Below are positions 1 through 7,456 of a stretch of 64,000 nucleotides of DNA, piece after piece. Within the stretch, counting starts at the first letter, position 1. Every line of letters starts with the position of its first letter. The notes under the pieces are model-generated. The model made no database searches and was not told where the DNA came from. It worked only from the letters and a program-made list of their open reading frames with translations. The stretch comes from Rhodobacter sp. 24-YEA-8 (lineage in GTDB: Bacteria; Pseudomonadota; Alphaproteobacteria; Rhodobacterales; Rhodobacteraceae): contig NZ_FNSK01000001.1 of the NCBI RefSeq assembly GCF_900105075.1, positions 1,129,001 through 1,193,000 of the forward strand, in the 5' to 3' direction. Both the position numbers and the translations under genes were made by a program.

Positions 1-310
1 TGGGGGCGGGGAAGGTCTGGCGCTCAGCCGCCCGACACCGGAGGAACATCGCGCCCACCAGCCCCGGGCCGGGATTGACCCTGCCAGAGAGGCGATCTTC
101 CGCTTTTGCCTCCTGCGGCAGCGTCCGCTTAACAGAGGGAATTGCGTTCAGAGCCGGATGATGACTCCCGCAAGCCATGCATTTTTCGCAATCCGGCCAG
201 TCACCCGCGCTTTGTCGCTTTCACCCGGATTGACAAAGCTTTACCGCAACCAGTCAGCGCGGATTGCGAAAAGCGACCCGCCAGTGCAACAAAATTACCC
301 GGATTGAGAA
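1..310. other. Leader region upstream of the MHS transporter
   Basis: No recognisable gene lies here. One forward frame stays open from base 2 to a stop at 305-307, but its translation resembles no family I know and it runs across the inverted repeat described separately. I therefore read the stretch as the promoter and leader of the transporter that starts at 311. It is rich in copies of CGGATTG. Confidence 0.4.
183..272. repeat. Inverted repeat (13-bp arms) upstream of transporter
   Basis: The 13-mer TTTTCGCAATCCG at 183-195 recurs as its exact reverse complement at 260-272, with 64 bp between the arms. Further copies of the CCGGATTG core lie at 226-233 and 300-307, the last directly before the transporter start. 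Paired sites like this often bind a dimeric regulator, possibly with looping. The regulator is unknown, and an operator role is inference. Confidence 0.45.
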
Positions 311-1612
311 ATGTCTGACACCACTCTGGCCGGCGGTACCGCCGCCGAAGGGCCGAAGAATTCGCCGCGGCGTGTGCTGCTGGCAAGTCTGATCGGCACC
401 ACCATCGAGTTCTTCGACTTCTATGCCTATGCCACGGCTGCCGTGCTGGTCTTCCCGGCGCTGTTCTTCCCGGGTTCTGACCCGATGACCGCGCTGCTGG
501 CCTCGTTTGCGACCTTCTCGATCGCTTTTTTTGCGCGGCCTTTCGGTGCCATTGTCTTTGGCCATTTCGGAGACCGGATCGGCCGCAAGGCGACGCTTGT
601 GGCGGCGCTGCTGACCATGGGGGTTTCGACCGTCATCATCGGCATGCTGCCGACCTATGCACAGATCGGTGTCGCGGCGCCCCTGCTGCTGGCGGTTTGC
701 CGTTTTGGTCAGGGCTTTGGCCTTGGCGGTGAATGGGGCGGTGCGGTGCTGCTGGCCACTGAAAACGCCCCCGAGGGCAAGCGGTCCTGGTATGGCATGT
801 TCCCGCAGCTCGGCGCGCCTGTCGGCCTGTTCCTGTCATCGGGCTTCTTCTGGATCCTGCTGCATTTCATCTCGGAAGAACAGTTCATGGCCTGGGGCTG
901 GCGCCTGCCATTCCTCGCCTCGATCTTCCTGATCGTGCTGGGGCTCTGGGTGCGGATGTCGATCTCGGAAACCCCGGAATTCGCGAAAGCCATCGAGAAG
1001 AAAGAACGCGTGAGCGTGCCGGTCGCCGAGGTGTTCAGGAACCACAAGCGCAATCTGTTCCTTGGAACTTTTGTGGCGCTGGTGACTTTCGTGCTGTTCT
1101 ACATCTGCTCGGCCTGGCTGCTGGGCTATAACATCAAGACGTTGGGCATCCCCTTCAAGGATGCGCTGCTGATCCAGATCTACGGCTCGGTGATCTTCGG
1201 TCTTGCGATCCCCTTTGCGGGCAAGGTCGCGGACCGGGTTGGCCGCTACAGCTTCCTGATCGTGGTGACGGTTCTGATCGGGATCTTCTCGTTCTTCCTC
1301 GGCCCGCTGATGCAGGGTACGGCCGATGATGAAAGCTCGATCTACCTCTTTGTCACCATCGGCATGTTCCTGATGGGGCTGACCTATGGGGTAATCGGCG
1401 CAGTGCTGGCGGCACCATTCCCGACCAGGGTGCGCTATACCGGCTCGTCGATCACCTTCAACTTTGCCGGCATCTTCGGCGCCTCGCTCGCACCCTATGC
1501 CGCAACCTGGCTGCAGGCGAATTACGGCATGGCCTATGTCGGCTATTACATGCTGCTGGCTGCCGTGATCACGCTGGTCTGCATCATCGCCTCGGGCCGC
1601 AAAGAGGTCTGA
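311..1612 (+). CDS. MFS transporter, metabolite:H+ symporter (MHS) type
   Basis: A 433-residue inner-membrane protein of the major facilitator superfamily with about twelve hydrophobic segments. The loop 2-3 signature GHFGDRIGRKAT is at residues 84-95 and an early GTTIEFFDFYAY segment at 29-40. Both are typical of the MHS subgroup that includes ShiA, KgtP and ProP. These proteins import organic acids or osmolytes with protons, and the substrate cannot be read from sequence. The ATG at 311 follows a weak GGATTGAG ribosome site. It is a single gene ended by a strong hairpin, and the inverted repeat upstream suggests local control. Confidence 0.85.
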   Translation: MSDTTLAGGTAAEGPKNSPRRVLLASLIGTTIEFFDFYAYATAAVLVFPALFFPGSDPMTALLASFATFSIAFFARPFGAIVFGHFGDRIGRKATLVAALLTMGVSTVIIGMLPTYAQIGVAAPLLLAVCRFGQGFGLGGEWGGAVLLATENAPEGKRSWYGMFPQLGAPVGLFLSSGFFWILLHFISEEQFMAWGWRLPFLASIFLIVLGLWVRMSISETPEFAKAIEKKERVSVPVAEVFRNHKRNLFLGTFVALVTFVLFYICSAWLLGYNIKTLGIPFKDALLIQIYGSVIFGLAIPFAGKVADRVGRYSFLIVVTVLIGIFSFFLGPLMQGTADDESSIYLFVTIGMFLMGLTYGVIGAVLAAPFPTRVRYTGSSITFNFAGIFGASLAPYAATWLQANYGMAYVGYYMLLAAVITLVCIIASGRKEV

Positions 1613-1632
1613 TCCCAGGCTGACCAACCAAG

Positions 1633-1662
1633 AAGGGCCGGAGCGATGCTCCGGCCCTTTTG
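1633..1662. terminator. Bidirectional rho-independent terminator
   Basis: A perfect 12-bp stem (1633-1644 with 1648-1659) closes a 3-nt loop and is followed by a short T run. An A-rich flank lies on the other side. It sits between two convergent genes and can end transcription from both. Confidence 0.85.
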
Positions 1663-1669
1663 CTTTGTC

Positions 1670-2512
1670 TCAGTTCGCGCCGCCGGCCGATGAACCGGCA
1701 TCCAGCTGCACCCATTCCGGCCAGCTTCCCGGATCGGCGGGCCAGGTCTTCGGCATCTCTTCATCCCCGGGCTTCCACATCGTGAATGCCTGCTGGCTGG
1801 CCTGGTCGATCCACAGGATCGCCCATTCCGTGTCGCAGATCAGCTTGTTGCAGGCACTGCCGCGATAGCCGCCTTCGACCAGATCCCCCGAGCCAAGCTG
1901 GGCGAGAATCTCGGTATAGGCATCCCAGTCTGCAGCGGACATGCCCGCCTTGACCTCGGCATAGACCGGCGCGAATCCAAGCGCATCGATAGGATGCGCG
2001 CTGTCGAGGCTGGCGAAATTCTCCCAGCCCTGGCCGGATTTCGGAGTGAAGCCCTCGGGAGAGGCCTCGGTCAGGCCCGAGACCGGGCTCCATGTCCAGA
2101 TCTCGGCAGGGCTGCCGGGGAAGGCCTCGGACTGGAAGACAAGCGCGCCGTCCTGCGGGGTCATTTCAAACCAGGAACAGCTGTCAATCGGCCCGTCGAT
2201 CACCGGCTTGCCGTCTTTCAGCGACAGCACGAAAGGGGTGCTGTTGCAGGCATTGCCGCCGGCGCCCGCGATGCCGGTGATTACCTGTTGGCCCGCAACT
2301 TCGGTGACGCCGTCCAGCAGGACCTGTCCGTCTTTCAGCACCTCGACGCCATCGACGCTGATCACCTGTTCGAAATCGGCATTCTCGCTGCGGGTGACCT
2401 CATGACCCTGCAGGTCCAGCCGGTCGGGCGGGGTGTCCTGCGCGAGGGCCGCGAAGGGCAGGGCGAATGCACTGCCGAGAAGGGCGGTGCGCAGCGGGGT
2501 GAATAGGGTCAT
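1670..2512 (-). CDS. Secreted protein of unknown function
   Basis: A 280-residue protein. The start at 2512 is chosen over an upstream one at 2578 because AGGAGG lies just before it and a clean signal peptide follows (TALLGSAFALPFAALAQ, cut near residue 24). The mature part carries several cysteines, including CNST, DSCSW and SACNKLICD, which fits disulfide bonding in the periplasm. I do not recognise a named domain. It stands alone, convergent with the transporter and downstream of glmM on the same strand after about 110 bp. Confidence 0.7.
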   Translation of the reverse strand: MTLFTPLRTALLGSAFALPFAALAQDTPPDRLDLQGHEVTRSENADFEQVISVDGVEVLKDGQVLLDGVTEVAGQQVITGIAGAGGNACNSTPFVLSLKDGKPVIDGPIDSCSWFEMTPQDGALVFQSEAFPGSPAEIWTWSPVSGLTEASPEGFTPKSGQGWENFASLDSAHPIDALGFAPVYAEVKAGMSAADWDAYTEILAQLGSGDLVEGGYRGSACNKLICDTEWAILWIDQASQQAFTMWKPGDEEMPKTWPADPGSWPEWVQLDAGSSAGGAN

Positions 2513-2620
2513 GCTGACCTCCTGTCGGGTATCCTGCCCCACCCTGGCGCAAAGAGGGGCGGGATACCAGTCAGGCAAACCCTGGGCTCTGTCATGGCCC
2601 CGCAGCGGGATCGGCGGGGA

Positions 2621-3964
2621 TCAGCCGGCGCTGGCGACGGTCGCGGCGATCTCATCAACCACTTCGGTCAGAAGGGCCGCGTCGATACATTCCGCCATCA
2701 CCCGGATCAGCGGCTCGGTCCCGGATTTGCGGATCAGGATGCGGCCCTTGCCATTGATGCGCTTTTCGCTGGCCTGGATCACCGCCTTGACCCGCGCATC
2801 CTCAAGCGGCTGCGCACCGGCGGTGTAACGGACGTTTTTCAGAAGCTGCGGCACGGTTTCGAACTGATGCGTAAGCTCGGAGGCCTTTTGCCCAGATCGT
2901 GCCATCTCGGCGAGGAACTGCAGCGCTGCCGCCAGCCCGTCGCCGGTGGTGGCGTAATCGGTCATCACGATATGGCCCGACTGTTCGCCGCCAAGGTTGA
3001 AGCCGCCGGCGCGCATCCGTTCCACCACATAACGGTCGCCCACGGCGGTGCGCTCCAGCCTCAGGCCTTTGGCCTCAAGAAACCGCTCCAGCCCAAGGTT
3101 CGACATCACCGTCGCAACCAGCGCGCCGCCCTTCAGCCGCCCATCCGCCGCCCAGCGACTTGCCAGCAGCGCCATGAACTGATCGCCATCCGCGACAAGG
3201 CCATTCTCATCAAGGATCATCACCCGATCCGCATCGCCATCAAGCGCAATCCCCAGATCGGCGCCATGGGTGATCACCGCCTCGGCCGCCGTCTGCGGAT
3301 GGGTCGAGCCGCAATTGTCGTTGATATTGGTGCCGTTGGGGGTGATGCCGACCGGAATTACCTCGGCGCCAAGCTCCCACAGCACTTCGGGTGCGGCGCG
3401 GTAGGCGGCACCATTGGCGCAATCGACCACCACTTTCAGCCCGTCAAGCCGCAGCCCAGCCGGGAATGAGGTCTTGACGAATTCCTGATAGCGCCCGCGC
3501 CCGTCTTCGATCCGTTTGGCGCGGCCGATCATGCGGGCCTCGGCCAGCTCGATTTCGCCCTCGACCATGGCCTCGATTTCCGCCTCGGCCTCATCCGAGA
3601 GTTTGAACCCGTCGGGCCCGAAAAATTTGATGCCGTTATCTTCATGCGGATTATGGCTGGCCGAGATCATCACGCCGAGATCGGCGCGCATCGAGCGGGT
3701 CAGGAACCCGACCCCGGGCGTCGGAACCGGGCCAAGAAGCAGCACATTCATCCCCGTCGAGGTAAGACCAGCGGTCAGGGCGTTTTCCAGCATATAGCCC
3801 GAAAGCCTTGTATCCTTGCCGATCACCACCCGATGCGCCGCCGATCCGTCGCGGCGGAAATAGCGCCCGGCAGCGGCGCCAAGCTTCAGAGCCATCTCGG
3901 CCGTCATCGGCCAGCTATTGGCCCGGCCGCGCACGCCATCAGTGCCGAAGAGCTTTTTAGACAT
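2621..3964 (-). CDS. glmM: Phosphoglucosamine mutase
   Basis: Interconverts glucosamine-6-phosphate and glucosamine-1-phosphate in the cytoplasm, feeding UDP-GlcNAc synthesis for peptidoglycan and lipopolysaccharide. The 447-residue length is normal. The protein opens with [10 protein letters not shown], has the phosphoserine loop [13 protein letters not shown] near residue 103, the metal site LDGDADR near 240 and the C-terminal phosphate loop [12 protein letters not shown]. The ATG at 3964 is preferred to a TTG six bases upstream because AGAGGA is correctly spaced before the ATG. It lies downstream of folB and folP on the same strand, a common arrangement. Confidence 0.96.
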   Translation of the reverse strand: MSKKLFGTDGVRGRANSWPMTAEMALKLGAAAGRYFRRDGSAAHRVVIGKDTRLSGYMLENALTAGLTSTGMNVLLLGPVPTPGVGFLTRSMRADLGVMISASHNPHEDNGIKFFGPDGFKLSDEAEAEIEAMVEGEIELAEARMIGRAKRIEDGRGRYQEFVKTSFPAGLRLDGLKVVVDCANGAAYRAAPEVLWELGAEVIPVGITPNGTNINDNCGSTHPQTAAEAVITHGADLGIALDGDADRVMILDENGLVADGDQFMALLASRWAADGRLKGGALVATVMSNLGLERFLEAKGLRLERTAVGDRYVVERMRAGGFNLGGEQSGHIVMTDYATTGDGLAAALQFLAEMARSGQKASELTHQFETVPQLLKNVRYTAGAQPLEDARVKAVIQASEKRINGKGRILIRKSGTEPLIRVMAECIDAALLTEVVDEIAATVASAG

Positions 3965-4033
3965 GATCAATCCTCTTTGCCGGGCTCAGCCCTGACCAAA
4001 TATTTACCGCGCACGGGCGTCAGACCTGACGCC

Positions 4034-5077
4034 TCATGCCTCACTGATGTTGCCCTGAATCGCCTGCCAGATTGACAGGGCCTGCCGGGTCTCTCTTGTG
4101 TCATGGACACGCAGAATATGCGCGCCCATCGCGGCGCCCTGCAAGGCCACCGCAACCGATCCGGTAACGCGTTCCGCAGGCGTTGCCGCCCCGGTCAGCG
4201 CGCCGATGAATTTCTTGCGTGAGGCCCCCAGCAACAGCGGCAGCCCGAAATCATGGAACCCCGCAAGCTCGCGCAAGAGCCGCAGGTCATGCGCGGTGGT
4301 CTTGCCAAAGCCGATACCGGGGTCAAGGATCAGGTTTTCCGGTCTGATCCCGGCGCTCAGGGCTGCCGCGACCCGCTCGTAGAGATGGTCGCGCACAGAC
4401 CAGAGCACATCGTCATAGACCGCGTGTTTCTGCATCGTCTCGGGCGTGGCGACCGAATGCATCAGCACCACCGGCACGCCGCGCGCCGCCACCAGCGCCG
4501 CCATATCGGGGTCGAAACGCAGGGCGGTCACGTCATTGACGATATCGGCCCCGGCCTCCAGCGCGGCTTCGGCCACGCGCGCCTTGCGGGTGTCGATCGA
4601 GATCGGCGTGGTGATTCCTGCCTCGCGCAGGGCACGGATAACCGGGGCGGTGCGCCCGATTTCCTCGGCCACCGGCACCTCGGTGGCGCCGGGGCGGGTG
4701 CTTTCGCCGCCGATATCAAGGATCTCCGCATCGCGGATCATCTCACGCGCGCGGTCGACCGCCGCGTTAAGGCCGTTATGGCGCCCGCCATCGGAAAAGC
4801 TGTCCGGGGTAACGTTCAGGATGCCCATGATCCGTGGCCGATCCAGGGTCAGGCCGCACAGATCGGCCCGGCTCCGGCTGATCGCCGCTGTCTCTGCCGG
4901 GGCAAGCTGTGCCGGCGGTGCCGCCCGGGGCGCGCGCCTGCTCAGACGGTCAGCGCTGTCCCACCACAGATGCCGCGATCCCGCGAGCGCATGTCGGGTC
5001 GCAGATGCGGGTCCCGTCAGGGCACTGCGCGGCAGCGGTGACAGGATCTGGTCAGGATGGGGCAGGCGCTCAGGCAT
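4034..5077 (-). CDS. folP: Dihydropteroate synthase
   Basis: Condenses p-aminobenzoate with hydroxymethyl-dihydropterin diphosphate in folate synthesis and is the target of sulfonamides. Core motifs are IMGILNVTPDSFSDGG near residues 83-98, LDIGGESTRPGA and DPGIGFGKT. The protein has 347 residues, longer than the roughly 280 of E. coli FolP, because of an 80-residue Arg/Ala-rich N-terminal extension. Extended forms are usual in this order. The ATG at 5077 overlaps a possible TTG at 5080 and has GGAG upstream. It sits between folB and glmM on the same strand. Confidence 0.95.
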   Translation of the reverse strand: MPERLPHPDQILSPLPRSALTGPASATRHALAGSRHLWWDSADRLSRRAPRAAPPAQLAPAETAAISRSRADLCGLTLDRPRIMGILNVTPDSFSDGGRHNGLNAAVDRAREMIRDAEILDIGGESTRPGATEVPVAEEIGRTAPVIRALREAGITTPISIDTRKARVAEAALEAGADIVNDVTALRFDPDMAALVAARGVPVVLMHSVATPETMQKHAVYDDVLWSVRDHLYERVAAALSAGIRPENLILDPGIGFGKTTAHDLRLLRELAGFHDFGLPLLLGASRKKFIGALTGAATPAERVTGSVAVALQGAAMGAHILRVHDTRETRQALSIWQAIQGNISEA

Positions 5078-5141
5078 CAACGGCTCCGCAGAAGGGTGCG
5101 GGGGTTCTGCATGCGGAGCCGGTGTTTGACAAGCGGGGGGC

Positions 5142-6038
5142 TCAGCCCTTTACCGCCGGGATGCGGCTTCCCGCCGGGACTGAAACATCGCCGTGAAGAA
5201 CGAGGCCAGAGGCCGCCATTTCCTCGGCCAGCCACAAAGCCAGTGCCACCGGGTCGCGGGTCTGCGGCCCGTCGACCGCATCGAGCACCAGTTTCGACGG
5301 CGCCCAGACGACGGATCTGCCGCGTTTGATGGCCCAGTCGATCTCGGTGCGCGAGGAGACGACCACGCAGCGCGGATCGCGCGCGGCCAGCACCCAGGCG
5401 TTTTGCTCGATGGCCAGCAGATCGACGCGGCGCTGCGTCGGGCGGTGGCCGGTCTGCGGGCGCGCCATATCGGGCAGGCCGACACAAAAGACTGCGGGCT
5501 GGCCCGAAGACAGCACCCCGTCGATCCGGGAAGTCAGGTCAGGCGCATGGATAGTCGCATTGTCAAAGTAAACGACCAGCGGATGCAGCGTGTCGTCGCC
5601 CGCCCGCACCGGCACTTCGGCGCGTGAGCGCACGATCTCGACCCCAAGCGCATAGGGGCCGACATCGAGCTTTTCGATCCGGATAAAGGCGCGCATCGCC
5701 TGGGGTTCTGCAAGGAGCCGCTCGGCCAGGTGTTCGGCGAGGGTTTCCAGAAGGTTCAGGCGCTCGGTCGCGAGTTCAGTCGCGATGGATTCGGTGATCC
5801 GGTCATAGGACAGGATCCGGTCGACATCATCTTCCAAGGGCTGCGGTGTCGGGCGCACCTCGATCACGATATTGAAACGAAGCCGTTGTTTATGGCCGCG
5901 TTCCTTCTGGAAAGCGCCGATATCGGCCTCGACAACATGGTCGCGCAGGCTGATCCGGTCACGCGGATCGGCACTGGCCGAGGCCTCGGCACGGGCTTCG
6001 GGATGGCCGAAGGCGAGGGCGCTGTCGCTGGTGGTCAT
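5142..6038 (-). CDS. folB: Dihydroneopterin aldolase with extra C-terminal domain
   Basis: Cleaves dihydroneopterin to hydroxymethyl-dihydropterin and glycolaldehyde, the step two places before FolP, whose gene follows 64 bp downstream. The FolB domain occupies about residues 28-145 (ISLRDHVVEADIGAFQKERG, then RIEKLDVGPYALGVEIVRS). The protein has 298 residues, whereas a classic FolB has about 120. The last 150 residues form a separate predicted alpha/beta region (for example VFCVGLPDMARP and SGLVLHGDVSVP) whose function I do not know. The enzyme call is firm for the first half only. Confidence 0.88.
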   Translation of the reverse strand: MTTSDSALAFGHPEARAEASASADPRDRISLRDHVVEADIGAFQKERGHKQRLRFNIVIEVRPTPQPLEDDVDRILSYDRITESIATELATERLNLLETLAEHLAERLLAEPQAMRAFIRIEKLDVGPYALGVEIVRSRAEVPVRAGDDTLHPLVVYFDNATIHAPDLTSRIDGVLSSGQPAVFCVGLPDMARPQTGHRPTQRRVDLLAIEQNAWVLAARDPRCVVVSSRTEIDWAIKRGRSVVWAPSKLVLDAVDGPQTRDPVALALWLAEEMAASGLVLHGDVSVPAGSRIPAVKG

Positions 6039-6205
6039 GATGGGCGGCCTCTTTCGGCTGGTCTGGCGGCGGCGGGATGTGCCGGTATTGCAAATCCCTA
6101 GCAGCCCGTGCCGCCGATCCCAAGCCCTTTACCGACAGGAAAAGCTTTTGCCCCGACCGGACCGGAAATCGCCGGACCGGGTCGGGGCAGCTGTCTGTCT
6201 TTGCC

Positions 6206-7207
6206 TCAGCCCCGGACGCCGGGTTGCCGGTAGAAGAGATGCGAGCCGATGGCCGTGGTCCGGGCGAAGCGCTTCGACCAGGAGGGGCTCACGCCGCGGG
6301 TGTGGAAATGGGTCGCGCCCTCGGTCAGGCTGCGTGGCGCGCCCGACAGCATGACAGAGGCAATGCGGCCAGCGATTTCGCGCGAATAGCCATCGCGCAT
6401 CTGGGTCGAACTGCCATTGCAGGTATAAGAGAACTGGCAGCTGCCGCCGCCGGCCTGGCGCACCACACCGCAGACCGAGGCGGGGTAGAGACCGCTGTCG
6501 CGCCGGTTCAGGATCACTTCGGCCACGGCGAACTGACCCTGGAGGCTTTCGCCGCGCGATTCGAAATAGATGGCTTCGGTCAGGCATTGCCATTCGCGCC
6601 CGCCCTGTTCCAGCGGCTGCGACCTGAGCCAGGCGGTGTCGTAGCGGATGTCGGGCCTGACAGGTCCGAGAGCCGGAGCAATGGCGGCCGTTTTCACTGC
6701 GCCACCCCGGATTGTTGTCCTTTTGATCACGCGCCGGATCTTGCGGCCCTCGGGCGTGTCGACCATGGTTTCCGAGACCACTTCCTCGATCACCCGCAGA
6801 CTGCCCGTCTCGGTGGCTCTGACCACGGTATGTGGAGCATCGTCCTCTGCGGCGGCGTCGGGGCTGACCGAGGCGGTCCTGGTGTCTGCCTCGGTGCCCG
6901 CGTCATTATCCGCACCGGGACGGATCACTTTCGCGGTGGTTCTTTTCGTCACAACCTTGCTGCCGGTTTCTGCCGCGCTGGTTTTGGTTGTGGTCCTGGG
7001 CTGGCCAGCCGACTGGCCGGAAAACTCTTTCAGTCGTGACTTCTCGCTGCCGAGAAGCTGCCCCATCTCTTCAGCGATGGTCAGGCGTGGTTTGTTCATG
7101 TCACTGCGGGTGACATCTGCCTCGGCCGCCATCGGAGCGGCCAGTTGGGTGAGGGCGACGGTGGCGGTCACGGTGACCGCTGCCAGCACATTCCCTGAGC
7201 GTTTCAT
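6206..7207 (-). CDS. SleB-family cell wall hydrolase
   Basis: A 333-residue exported protein. A hydrophobic N-terminus (residues 5-30, ending AAEA) is followed by a long Thr/Ala/Asp-rich linker (about 60-180) and a C-terminal hydrolase_2 (SleB/CwlJ-like) domain from about 205. That domain starts REWQCLTEAIYFESRGE, with the presumed catalytic glutamate among E211, E216 and E220, and continues AEVILNRRD and THFHTRGV. Family members cleave peptidoglycan glycan strands. In a non-sporulating alphaproteobacterium a role in wall turnover is likely. The start has AGGA nine bases upstream. Confidence 0.85.
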   Translation of the reverse strand: MKRSGNVLAAVTVTATVALTQLAAPMAAEADVTRSDMNKPRLTIAEEMGQLLGSEKSRLKEFSGQSAGQPRTTTKTSAAETGSKVVTKRTTAKVIRPGADNDAGTEADTRTASVSPDAAAEDDAPHTVVRATETGSLRVIEEVVSETMVDTPEGRKIRRVIKRTTIRGGAVKTAAIAPALGPVRPDIRYDTAWLRSQPLEQGGREWQCLTEAIYFESRGESLQGQFAVAEVILNRRDSGLYPASVCGVVRQAGGGSCQFSYTCNGSSTQMRDGYSREIAGRIASVMLSGAPRSLTEGATHFHTRGVSPSWSKRFARTTAIGSHLFYRQPGVRG

Positions 7208-7456
7208 AGTCGGGTTCCTGCTCTGTTACCCCAGGGCCTGGTTTTCCAGACACCGTGGGCACCAAAAACGCAGCTTTGGCCAAAACTGTGACCAAAGCCG
7301 TCAACGAGCGGGGTGATTAAGCGAATCGCAGACCGTCGGTCCAGTATTGTTGCGAATTGGTCACAAGATATTCGTGAGCGTCGGCGGAATAATGCCGAAA
7401 ATGCGTTTCGAATTTATTAACTTTGCACGGCAACCACATGATATTGTGGTTCCATT
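7208..7456. other. Intergenic region upstream of the wall hydrolase
   Basis: About 250 bp, more AT-rich than its surroundings between 7320 and 7450. It probably holds the promoter of the minus-strand hydrolase and the 3' end of the dikinase transcript. I see no convincing hairpin terminator or gene. Confidence 0.4.

Noticed and set aside
1..307. Forward frame open for about 100 codons at the window start
   Set aside because: No family resemblance, and it runs across inverted repeats in the leader of the transporter gene. High GC makes long chance frames common.
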